A stretch of DNA of 64,000 nt from Nonlabens antarcticus (lineage in GTDB: Bacteria > Bacteroidota > Bacteroidia > Flavobacteriales > Flavobacteriaceae), in NCBI RefSeq assembly GCF_015356755.1, contig NZ_JADFCO010000065.1, forward strand, positions 62,001-126,000. The letters are read 5' to 3'. Positions within the stretch are counted from its first letter, which is position 1. Each line of letters begins with the position of its first letter. The notes under the pieces were generated by a model that was not told where the DNA came from, ran no database searches, and saw only the letters and a list, made by a program, of their open reading frames with translations. Positions 26,063 to 34,157 of the stretch are shown in pieces. The translations under genes were made by a program, and so were the position numbers.

Positions 26063-27973
26063 ATGAAAAATATATTTGTTGCAGTGTTGATGATGTTGAG
26101 TTTCGCTTTCGCGAAAGCTCAGTCCTCATCAACTTATGTAAAAGAAAACTACACTAAAACGGTCGAATACATCCCTATGCGAGATGGAACGAAACTCTAC
26201 ACGGTCATTTATGAGCCAAAGGATACTTCTAAAAAATACCCCATGATGATGCAGCGCACCTGTTATAGTGTGGCGCCTTATGGAGAAGGTGAATTTAAAA
26301 GCTCCCTAGGTCCTAACAACTTTATGATGAAAGAAGGGTACATTTTTGTCTATCAAGATGTTCGCGGCCGCTGGATGAGTGAAGGAGTTTTCAATAACAT
26401 GACGCCTAATATTCCCGGTAACGATGTCAAGAATAAAACCGATATCGATGAGAGTTCTGACACTTATGACACCGTGGAATGGTTAATCAATAATGTAAAG
26501 AACACTAATAAAAAAGTAGGCCAGTGGGGTATTTCCTATCCAGGATTCTACACTGCTGCAGCATTACCAGATGCTCACCCAGCCTTAGTTGCTTCTTCAC
26601 CTCAAGCACCTATCGGCGATTTTTTCTTTGATGACTTTCATCATATGGGAGCAACATTGCAAAGTTATCTAATGGCGTATCCAGTATTTGGGCATCCTAC
26701 AGAAGGCCCAACATCAGAAAGCTGGTATGAGGACAAATGGGACGCGATGCGTGCCGCTGGTAATATGAAAGATTCCTATGCTTTCAACATGGATTTAGGC
26801 CCACTTAAAAATGTTACTGATAAAATTTATCCGGATAACACTTTTTGGAAGGAAGTTTCAGAGCATCCTAATTATGACGAATTCTGGCAGAAGCGCTCTA
26901 TCGTCAACCATTTGCAAAATGTTGATCATGCGGTAATGACCGTAGGCGGCTGGTTTGATGCTGAGGATTTATACGGCCCCTTGACGATCTATAAAAATAT
27001 AGAACGAAATAATCCTAAAAATAAAAATAACACGATAGTTATGGGACCCTGGAGTCATGGGAACTGGGCTCGCGAACCGGGAACGCAGATGGTAAATCAT
27101 ATCGTCTTCGGTGATAGTATATCCACATTTTATCAACGTGAGATAGAAACACCGTTTTTTGAACATCACTTAAAAGGTAAAAAGAATCCACAGTTGCCAG
27201 AGGCTTACATGTTTGACACAGGCTTAAAGCAGTGGGAGAAATTTAATGTATGGCCACCACAACAAGAGCAGATTGTCTTTAGTTTTGGAAAAAATGAAGA
27301 GTTGCTCATCAATGAGAAAGCTGATGAAAACGCCAGCTTTAATTACGTGAGTGACCCGGCAAAGCCAGTCCCTTTTCGCAGTGAGGTGACACCTGTAACC
27401 TTTACACCGCGAGCTTATATGACAGATGATCAACGTCACGCTTCCCGACGACCAGATGTGCTTACCTTTAAAACAGATATACTAACTGATAACACAAGGC
27501 TCGCCGGAGAAATACAAGCAAATTTAGAAGTCATCTTAAAAGACATTACGGATGCTGATTTTATCGTAAAAGTAATTGATGTTTATCCAAATGATATGGA
27601 AAACGATCCTAAGACACCAGCAGGAGTAACGCTCGCAGGTTACCAACAGCTGGTTCGCGCCGAAACCTTTAGAGGAAGATTCCGCAATAGTTTTGCAGAT
27701 CCAGAACCGTTTACTGAAGGTCAGAAAACATCAGTTAATTTTCCATTACAGGATGTATTGCACACCTTTAAAAAAGGACACCGCATCATGATCCAGATTC
27801 ACAGCACCTGGTTCCCTTATATCGATAGAAACCCACAGAAATATGTGGACAATATATTTGAGGCAACAGAAGAAGACTTCACTGCGGGAACCGTTCAAAT
27901 TTTAGGATCCAGTGCCGTTAGTGTTGGGAAACGTCCCGATTTTAATGTCATGGATTTACAACCTAAAAACTAA
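26063..27973 (+). CDS. CocE/NonD family hydrolase (X-Pro dipeptidyl-peptidase S15 type)
   Basis: A 636-residue exported serine hydrolase. The signal peptide is MKNIFVAVLMMLSFAFAKAQ. The catalytic Ser is in GQWGISYPGFYTA, preceded by the VFVYQDVRGRW-type oxyanion segment (YQDVRGRWMSEG), with Asp and His in GGWFDAEDLYG and GPWSHGNW. A C-terminal jelly-roll domain (about 400-630) is typical of X-Pro dipeptidyl peptidases and glutaryl-7-ACA/cocaine esterase relatives. A -7-like TAACTTTG box lies at 26050-26057, giving a very short leader. The deformylase follows after 4 bp. Confidence 0.92.
   Translation: MKNIFVAVLMMLSFAFAKAQSSSTYVKENYTKTVEYIPMRDGTKLYTVIYEPKDTSKKYPMMMQRTCYSVAPYGEGEFKSSLGPNNFMMKEGYIFVYQDVRGRWMSEGVFNNMTPNIPGNDVKNKTDIDESSDTYDTVEWLINNVKNTNKKVGQWGISYPGFYTAAALPDAHPALVASSPQAPIGDFFFDDFHHMGATLQSYLMAYPVFGHPTEGPTSESWYEDKWDAMRAAGNMKDSYAFNMDLGPLKNVTDKIYPDNTFWKEVSEHPNYDEFWQKRSIVNHLQNVDHAVMTVGGWFDAEDLYGPLTIYKNIERNNPKNKNNTIVMGPWSHGNWAREPGTQMVNHIVFGDSISTFYQREIETPFFEHHLKGKKNPQLPEAYMFDTGLKQWEKFNVWPPQQEQIVFSFGKNEELLINEKADENASFNYVSDPAKPVPFRSEVTPVTFTPRAYMTDDQRHASRRPDVLTFKTDILTDNTRLAGEIQANLEVILKDITDADFIVKVIDVYPNDMENDPKTPAGVTLAGYQQLVRAETFRGRFRNSFADPEPFTEGQKTSVNFPLQDVLHTFKKGHRIMIQIHSTWFPYIDRNPQKYVDNIFEATEEDFTAGTVQILGSSAVSVGKRPDFNVMDLQPKN
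26105..26118. repeat. GCTTTCGCGAAAGC palindrome, in signal peptide
   Basis: Exact copy encoding the FAFAKA just before the predicted cleavage site of the CocE-type hydrolase. Confidence 0.9.
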
Positions 27974-27977
27974 CATC

Positions 27978-28622
27978 ATGAAAAGAAACATCAAGATTTT
28001 CAGTTTATTAGCCATCATAGGAACTTTTTCTGGCTTGCAAGCACAGGTTAAAAATATTGAAGAGTCTTTTACAAAACAACAAAGCGAACTCATCATGGCT
28101 TCCAGTGCAGATAAACCTATGAGAGTGTTTAAAATTACCAGTGAAGCAGACTCCTTATTGCTACGTGAAAATAGTAAGATGGTGAATGTTGACCCAAAAG
28201 ACCCAACGTTGCGCAGGTTAGTGGATCGCATGTATGCAACTGTAAGAGATAGCATGTCATTAGGTGCTGGTATTGCTGCGCCTCAAGTGGGTGTGCTTAA
28301 AAGAATAGCATGGGTACAACGATTTGACAAACCAGACTTTCCCTTTGAAGTAATTCTTAATCCTAATATTATTCAGTACTCTGTTAAGAAACAAGAATGC
28401 AGGGAGGGCTGCCTTTCTATTCCAGACAGAAGCGACACTTTAAATTCAAGATCTTATGCTATTCTCGTAGAATATGAAACAATGAATGCAGAACGCAAGG
28501 TGGAAATGGTCGAGGATTTCACGGCTGTTATCTTCCAACATGAAATTGATCACTTAAACGGGATTCTTTATCTGGATCATCTAAAACAAGAGCAGGAAGA
28601 TGCAGCTCGCCGAGAGCCTTAA
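27978..28622 (+). CDS. Exported peptide deformylase-like protein
   Basis: 214 residues. All three deformylase motifs are intact: GAGIAAPQVG (motif I), EGCLSIP with the metal Cys (motif II) and QHEIDHLNG (motif III, HExxH). The ATG at 27978 gives a signal peptide (MKRNIKIFSLLAIIGTFSGLQAQ), and there is a further about 45-residue N-terminal extension before the catalytic core. Peptide deformylase normally acts in the cytoplasm on nascent formyl-Met, so export implies another substrate such as secreted formyl-peptides, or an unrelated amidase role. It probably forms an operon with the CocE-type hydrolase. Confidence 0.85.
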   Translation: MKRNIKIFSLLAIIGTFSGLQAQVKNIEESFTKQQSELIMASSADKPMRVFKITSEADSLLLRENSKMVNVDPKDPTLRRLVDRMYATVRDSMSLGAGIAAPQVGVLKRIAWVQRFDKPDFPFEVILNPNIIQYSVKKQECREGCLSIPDRSDTLNSRSYAILVEYETMNAERKVEMVEDFTAVIFQHEIDHLNGILYLDHLKQEQEDAARREP

Positions 28623-28764
28623 CTTAATTTAAAGATAATTTGTGTTTTTTATCGAATAATTAGAACCTTATAGCAGTTAATTAAGTGTTTATTGTGATAT
28701 TAGAACTTTCTAAGATTTAAAACATATAACTGTGCAAACATCCATTCAAAAACCTAGTAATATC

Positions 28765-28830
28765 ATGTCTACTTATTTATTAATTAAAGGTCTTTGTAAA
28801 CTGGTAGCGCGTACTTTTTTTACGTTCTAG
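28765..28830 (+). CDS. Possible 21-residue peptide
   Basis: ATG at 28765 encodes a short, hydrophobic and basic peptide (begins MSTYLLIKGLCKLVART, ends FFTF) with a stop at 28828-28830. A stretch of intergenic DNA this size often holds such ORFs by chance. The amphipathic composition and the terminator 30 bp downstream are the only support. Confidence 0.25.
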   Translation: MSTYLLIKGLCKLVARTFFTF

Positions 28831-28861
28831 ACATATAAGTTTTTTGCTTTCACAAAAATAT

Positions 28862-28900
28862 AAATCCCATTCAGGAATAAGCTGAATGGGATTTTTATAT
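28862..28900. terminator. Bidirectional terminator hairpin
   Basis: AAATCCCATTCAG / CTGAATGGGATTT with 7-base loop. T-run on the plus side and A-run on the other, between convergent genes. Confidence 0.88.
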
Positions 28901-28940
28901 TTTGGGCCGTCTTGGAGAGTCAAAACAATCCTCTTTCTAT

Positions 28941-30638
28941 CTACTGTGGAATGGCGTCAATCAATTTCTTAGTATATTCTTGCTGGGGGTTCGCATAGAG
29001 CTCATCAGACTCGTTCTGTTCTTCAATCTTTCCTTTATTCATTACAATGACACGGTCACAGAAATACTTCACTACGGCAAGATCATGAGAAATAAATAAA
29101 TAAGATAGTCCTAAGTTTTCTTTAAACTCGTTCAAGAGATTCAGCACCTGAGCTTGTACTGAAATATCTAGTGCACTAACAGACTCATCACAAACGATTA
29201 GATCAGGTTGCAAGGCTACAGCTCGAGCTATTCCTATACGTTGTCGCTGTCCACCACTAAATTCATGCGGGTACCGGTTATAATGATCTGCCGTTAGACC
29301 TACCCGCTCTAAAAGTTGCTGCACCATTTCTATTCGTTCTCGTCTGCTGTTTCCTATACCGTGCCATTGCATGGGTTCTAAAATGGCATCACCCACCTTA
29401 ATACGCGGATTAAGTGAAGCAAATGGATCTTGAAAAATGATCTGTATCTTTTTACGCAGTTTGCGCAACTCGGTTTTTGATATACGGGAAATATCCATTC
29501 CATTAAATAGTATGCTACCGGCTGTGATGGGAGTCAAGCCTAAGATCATATTGCCTAACGTACTTTTCCCACAACCACTTTCTCCGACTAATCCTAGACT
29601 TTCGCCACTAAATAGATTAAAACTAACATCATCCACTGCGCGATACGTTTGTTGCGGCTGGAATATTTTTTTCTTCAATTGATAATCCTTGATGACGTGT
29701 TGAACAGAGAGAATCGCGTCTGCATCATAGAGCTTTTTATGTCGCTGCGTGCGTTCTTGAGTTGATTCTATTGCCACCTCACTTGTTCCTTCCATGAAGT
29801 TCTTGATCGTGGGAAGACGTATCAACCGACGGTTAGTTTCTGGTCTGGCTGCTATGAGTGCTTTTGTATAATTGTCTTTGGGATTATTGAAAAGCTCTTC
29901 CGCGGTGGCCGTTTCTACAATACGCCCTTTGTACATCACTGCGATGCGATCTGCCACCGCTTGAACCAATGATAAATCATGAGAAATAAAAATAATGCTC
30001 ATCCCGTACTCCTTTTGCAGCGATTTGAGCAGCAGTATAATTTCTTTTTGTACGGTTACATCCAGCGCAGTGGTAGGCTCGTCTGCAATTAATATTTTGG
30101 GTTTACAGGCAATTGCCATGGCAATCATGACGCGCTGCATCTGACCACCGCTTATTTCATGAGGGAATTTTAAATAAGTAACGTCTGGCTGGGGTAATTT
30201 TACTTTTCCAAATAATTCTAGCACCTGTTTTTTTCGTTCTTGCAGATTCAAATTGGTGTGAATTTGAAGGATTTCGGCAACCTGACTTCCACAGGAAATG
30301 GTAGGATTTAAAGAACTCATGGGTTCCTGGAAGATCATGCTGACCTCGCTTCCGCGAAAGCGTGACCATTCACTATTGTTCATTTTCAGGACATCTTTAT
30401 TCAAAACCATTGCTTTATCTGCAACAATCTGAACATTATCCTCTGGTAACAATCCCATCAAAACTTTACTAGTCACTGATTTGCCACTTCCTGACTCACC
30501 TACTATCGCTAAGATTTCGTTCTCAAAAAGCTTAAAATTGACATCATACAACACCTGAGAGGCTCGATCTCCAGGGCCGAAGGAAACGTTGAGCCCGCTT
30601 ACCTCTACTAAGAGTTTATTTACTGACGATTTGATCAT
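28941..30638 (-). CDS. Dual-ATPase ABC transporter protein (DppD-DppF / YejF type)
   Basis: About 565 residues from the internal ATG at 30638 (an alternative ATG at 30656 lies further inside the upstream gene). Two complete ABC ATPase domains are fused. The first has Walker A GESGSGKS and signature SGGQMQRV, the second GESGCGKS and SGGQRQRI. Each is followed by the DEP(T)xALD / DESVSALD Walker B and the oligopeptide-importer C-terminal motif. It energises import of di/oligopeptides or nickel-type substrates; no permease or binding-protein gene is nearby. A one-mismatch palindrome (30348-30361) is read as RFRGSE near residue 95. Confidence 0.92.
   Translation of the reverse strand: MIKSSVNKLLVEVSGLNVSFGPGDRASQVLYDVNFKLFENEILAIVGESGSGKSVTSKVLMGLLPEDNVQIVADKAMVLNKDVLKMNNSEWSRFRGSEVSMIFQEPMSSLNPTISCGSQVAEILQIHTNLNLQERKKQVLELFGKVKLPQPDVTYLKFPHEISGGQMQRVMIAMAIACKPKILIADEPTTALDVTVQKEIILLLKSLQKEYGMSIIFISHDLSLVQAVADRIAVMYKGRIVETATAEELFNNPKDNYTKALIAARPETNRRLIRLPTIKNFMEGTSEVAIESTQERTQRHKKLYDADAILSVQHVIKDYQLKKKIFQPQQTYRAVDDVSFNLFSGESLGLVGESGCGKSTLGNMILGLTPITAGSILFNGMDISRISKTELRKLRKKIQIIFQDPFASLNPRIKVGDAILEPMQWHGIGNSRRERIEMVQQLLERVGLTADHYNRYPHEFSGGQRQRIGIARAVALQPDLIVCDESVSALDISVQAQVLNLLNEFKENLGLSYLFISHDLAVVKYFCDRVIVMNKGKIEEQNESDELYANPQQEYTKKLIDAIPQ
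30348..30361. repeat. GCTTTCGCGAAAGC palindrome, one mismatch, in coding
   Basis: GCTTCCGCGAAAGC on the plus strand, read as FRGS in the ABC ATPase. Confidence 0.85.
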
Positions 30639-31329
30639 CTGTGAGAATTTTTTCACCGCGTAATCTTAGAAATACTTGAGCTACCGCTACAACATCGCGC
30701 TCACAATAATTTGCGATGCGATCTATATCATTATCAATATAAAATACATCGCGTACCTGAGATCCGTTAATATCATCTTTAGGGGATTCAATATTTAGAA
30801 TGCGCGTCAATAATTTAAGACTCGTGAAATGTTTGTAATCGCCAAATTTCCACAATTCCATCGTATCGAGATGCGGAATTTCCCAAGGCTTTTTGCCAAA
30901 AAGATTCAGCTTTGCCGGTAATTCCATCCCATTGATGATCATACGCCTAGCAATATAGGGGAAGTCAAATTCTTTAGCATTATGACCACAAAGTAGGTTT
31001 TCATTCCTAGAAAAATGTTCTTCCAGCATTTTAGAAAAATCTGTGAGCACCTGTATCTCCGTACCTGTGTAACTTGTGGTTCTAAACTGTAAAGCTGAAT
31101 CTGAAGTTTTGAAGAAACCTACAGAAATACAGACGATCTTCCCAAACTCTGCCCAGATGCCTGCACGGTCATAAAACTCTTCCGGCGTAAATTCGTCACG
31201 ACGCTGGTATTGGGTTTTGAGTTCGTATAGCTCTTGATCTTCTTCTACTAGATTATTAAAGTCTTCCTCTTGGGGAACCGTTTCAATGTCTAAAAAAAGG
31301 ATGTTTTCAAGAGCTAATCGCTGGATCAT
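30616..31329 (-). CDS. 3'-5' exonuclease (DNA polymerase B exonuclease-like)
   Basis: A 237-residue DEDD-family nuclease. Exo I motif is FLDIETVPQ, Exo II HNAKEFDFPYIARR, and Exo III NYCERDVVAVAQVFLR (DEDDy style with Tyr). The middle has IPHLDTMELWKFGD. This matches the predicted 3'-5' exonuclease family related to PolB proofreading domains. It lies 4 bp downstream of PBP1A and overlaps the ABC ATPase, so it is in the ricT-gldH-pbp transcription unit by position. Role in DNA repair or RNA processing not known. Confidence 0.9.
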   Translation of the reverse strand: MIQRLALENILFLDIETVPQEEDFNNLVEEDQELYELKTQYQRRDEFTPEEFYDRAGIWAEFGKIVCISVGFFKTSDSALQFRTTSYTGTEIQVLTDFSKMLEEHFSRNENLLCGHNAKEFDFPYIARRMIINGMELPAKLNLFGKKPWEIPHLDTMELWKFGDYKHFTSLKLLTRILNIESPKDDINGSQVRDVFYIDNDIDRIANYCERDVVAVAQVFLRLRGEKILTDDQIVSK

Positions 31330-31333
31330 AATT

Positions 31334-33667
31334 TTACATATCTAATTCATCACTATCGTCACCGCCACCATTGCCTGAGGTACCGTTTTGTTCTTCATAA
31401 GCTGCACAATCGACTTGTATCGAAAGATCTGTAGGCCGCGGAAAGTCACCTTTTGATATCCCGATGTTCTCATCTTTATAAACACCTTTCATATAAGATC
31501 CCCATATAGGAAGTGCCATGGCAGCTCCCTGACCATAAGTAATTGTAGGAAAATGAACGGCACGATCCTCACCACCTACCCAAACACCGGTAACTAGATT
31601 AGGCACCATTCCCATAAACCAACCATCACTTTGGTTTTGAGTTGTTCCCGTTTTTCCTGCAATTGCCTGACTTTTACTTAAATTGTAAGGGTAATCCGTT
31701 AAAATATTTGCGTATGATTGATTTGTTCGCCAGGTATCCTTTAACCTCGCACCACTACCTACTTCAGTCACACCTTCCATAAGCTTGACCGTTACGTAAG
31801 CTACATCAGGGTTCATAACGTCTTTTGATTCTGGCACATACTGATATAAGATAGTACCATTTTTATCTTCAATACTAGTAACGAGGACAGGTTCGTTATA
31901 AATACCGCCATTTGCAAAGACGCCGTAAGCCGCTACCATTTCGTAAAGACTTACGTCTTCCGTTCCTAAAGCTAGCGCTGGTTGAGCGCTCATATTACTT
32001 GTGTCAATTCCTAAGGTTTTAATCCTATCAAGCACTGCTTGTGGTCCAACTTCATCAATCAAACGCGCAGAAACTGTGTTCACAGAATTTGCTAATGCGT
32101 CTTTTAGGGTTCTCAAATTTCCATAACCACCACTGGAATTCTTAGGTGTCCAGTCGCGCATATTTCCATAGCGGCCAGCGGGAATAGTGTATTCTCCATC
32201 ACTATAAACCTTGCAGGGAGAATAGTTCAATAGATCAATGGCTGTTGCATAAAGGAAAGGCTTAAAAGTAGAACCTGGCTGACGTTTTCCTTTCTTGACG
32301 TGATCAAACTTAAAATTCTCATGATTGATACCTCCTACCCACGCCTTAACGTGACCTGTTTGTGGCTCCATGGACATCATTCCAGCCTGTAAAAATTTCT
32401 TGTAATACCTGATAGAATCCAGCGGAGTCATTAGGGTATCTATACTGCCTTTCCAAGAAAAGATAGTCATATCTGTTTTCACAAGAAAACTCTTCTTAAT
32501 ATCTGCATCAGATATGCCCTCGCCCTTCATGACTCTCCAGCGTTCTGATCGTCGCATTGCAGGTGCAAGAATTTTATCATTTACATCTTCTTCAGACACA
32601 TCGCGGAAAGGAGCCGTTTTCAAATTGCGGTTCTGCTTATCAAATTCCGCTTGCAAGTTTTTCATGTGATCTGTAACGGACTGCTCCGCAATTCCTTGCA
32701 TGCGGCTATCAATCGTTACATTCACCTTCAATCCATCTCTGTAAATATTGAATTTCTCTCCATTTTCTGGGTTCGGGTTTTCATTGATCCAATTGTCCAA
32801 CCAGCTTCTCAAATACTCTCTGAAGTAAGTTGCCATCCCGTCATTATGACCTTCAGGATTATAATCTAACTTGATGGGTTGAGCTGATAAACTGTCCTTT
32901 GTAGTTTCCGTCATTTTATCATTACGCACCATTTGCACAAAGACCTGATTGCGACGTCGCAGGGATTTATCCTTACTAATTTCACGTTTAGGGTTGTACT
33001 GTCGTGGATTTTTAAGCATTGCTACAATAACAGCGCTTTCCTCCACATTAAGCTCCCTAGGTTCTTTCCCAAAATAGATACGTGAAGCAGAACGTACACC
33101 ATCTGCTTGATATAAAAAGTCAATCTGATTAAGGTATTGAGCAATGATTTCCTCCTTAGTATATTGAGTTTCCAGACGTATGGAAATGATCCATTCCTTT
33201 AGTTTTTGCCCTATTCGTTCCACAATATTACTACTGGGTTGCTCTGTAAAATAATTTTTTGCTAGTTGTTGTGTGATGGTACTCGCGCCACCTCTTGAGC
33301 CTAGATAGGCTACCGCACGTAAAGTACCAAAACCATCGATACCACTATGATTATAGAAGCGCTCATCTTCTGTGGAAACAAGTGCATCTACCAGGTTTTG
33401 CGGTAATTCCTCAAAAGCTACAGGCGTGCGATTGTCTTGATAGAATTTTCCTAACGTTTCACCGTCAGCCGTTACGATTTCTGTCGCAAGGTCTGTATCT
33501 GGATTTTCTAGTCTGGTGTGATCTGGTAAGGAACCGAAAACGCCCCAACTGGTCAAAAGAAATACTAATGCGACCAGTAAAATACCCAGTCCCACAAGTT
33601 TCCAGAACAAAATCACGTTGCCGCGCAAATCTTCTTTGCGCTTTACTTCAGCCTTACTTATTGCCAT
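31334..33667 (-). CDS. Penicillin-binding protein 1A, transglycosylase/transpeptidase
   Basis: A 777-residue bifunctional peptidoglycan synthase: one N-terminal membrane helix (about 19-46), the GT51 domain (EDERFYNHSGIDGFG with the catalytic Glu; GGASTITQQLAKN), and the transpeptidase domain with SxxK in GSTFKPF (near residue 465), SVN, and KTGTT (near 672). The tail is acidic and Gly-rich (NGTSGNGGGDDSDELDM). Its start overlaps the gldH 3' end by 14 bp, the usual flavobacterial order. Confidence 0.94.
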   Translation of the reverse strand: MAISKAEVKRKEDLRGNVILFWKLVGLGILLVALVFLLTSWGVFGSLPDHTRLENPDTDLATEIVTADGETLGKFYQDNRTPVAFEELPQNLVDALVSTEDERFYNHSGIDGFGTLRAVAYLGSRGGASTITQQLAKNYFTEQPSSNIVERIGQKLKEWIISIRLETQYTKEEIIAQYLNQIDFLYQADGVRSASRIYFGKEPRELNVEESAVIVAMLKNPRQYNPKREISKDKSLRRRNQVFVQMVRNDKMTETTKDSLSAQPIKLDYNPEGHNDGMATYFREYLRSWLDNWINENPNPENGEKFNIYRDGLKVNVTIDSRMQGIAEQSVTDHMKNLQAEFDKQNRNLKTAPFRDVSEEDVNDKILAPAMRRSERWRVMKGEGISDADIKKSFLVKTDMTIFSWKGSIDTLMTPLDSIRYYKKFLQAGMMSMEPQTGHVKAWVGGINHENFKFDHVKKGKRQPGSTFKPFLYATAIDLLNYSPCKVYSDGEYTIPAGRYGNMRDWTPKNSSGGYGNLRTLKDALANSVNTVSARLIDEVGPQAVLDRIKTLGIDTSNMSAQPALALGTEDVSLYEMVAAYGVFANGGIYNEPVLVTSIEDKNGTILYQYVPESKDVMNPDVAYVTVKLMEGVTEVGSGARLKDTWRTNQSYANILTDYPYNLSKSQAIAGKTGTTQNQSDGWFMGMVPNLVTGVWVGGEDRAVHFPTITYGQGAAMALPIWGSYMKGVYKDENIGISKGDFPRPTDLSIQVDCAAYEEQNGTSGNGGGDDSDELDM

Positions 33668-34157
33668 CCTGCAGTTGTTTTTCTATTGAATAGCCCACAT
33701 CCAGAACTCCACTTAATTGTTCTAGAGGAATGGCACTACCACTTTTTCTCATTGCTTGTTGTAGGGAAAGTTGATATGTTCCGCTTTCGCGAAAGCGGAA
33801 TCCCTTTAAATATCCTAACTTGTTTTCAATCACATCATGCCCAGTGCCTTCAAACTTACCTTGCGCATCTGCCATGTTGTATTCTAATGTATCAATAACG
33901 ATCTTTCCCTGTGGAAATTTCATTTGTGTGATCATCCATAGATTTTTATAGGCATAATCCTGGTTATTGCGCAACCGCAGGTATATGTTATAATCTGTGA
34001 TACTGTCCGGTGGTTTGATGTCAAAATTGGCCGGTGAATCCTGCGACCACTCTGCGCTGGGAAAGGATTTAGTTCCTGAATCCATAAGGTTTTCATCACA
34101 GGAAATCACAAGTCCTAAACAACACAATGCACATATCAACTTCAACAACCGCTCCAT
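33654..34157 (-). CDS. gldH: Gliding motility lipoprotein GldH
   Basis: A 167-residue lipoprotein required for flavobacterial gliding. The lipobox is VISC (Cys20), and the FDIKPPDSITDYNIYLRLRNNQDY region is the family core. It begins one base after the ricT stop and overlaps the PBP1A start. A palindrome copy (33783-33796) is translated as FRFRESG in the C-terminal half, apparently tolerated. Acts in the periplasm with the T9SS/gliding machinery. Confidence 0.93.
   Translation of the reverse strand: MERLLKLICALCCLGLVISCDENLMDSGTKSFPSAEWSQDSPANFDIKPPDSITDYNIYLRLRNNQDYAYKNLWMITQMKFPQGKIVIDTLEYNMADAQGKFEGTGHDVIENKLGYLKGFRFRESGTYQLSLQQAMRKSGSAIPLEQLSGVLDVGYSIEKQLQDGNK
33783..33796. repeat. GCTTTCGCGAAAGC palindrome, in coding
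   Basis: Exact copy (18-bp palindrome with flanks), read as RFRES in GldH. Confidence 0.9.

Larger units (their letters stand above)
28623..28940. other. Intergenic region with possible small ORF and terminator
   Basis: AT-rich. It contains a candidate 21-residue ORF (28765-28830) and a bidirectional hairpin terminator (28862-28900). Nothing else recognised. Confidence 0.5.
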
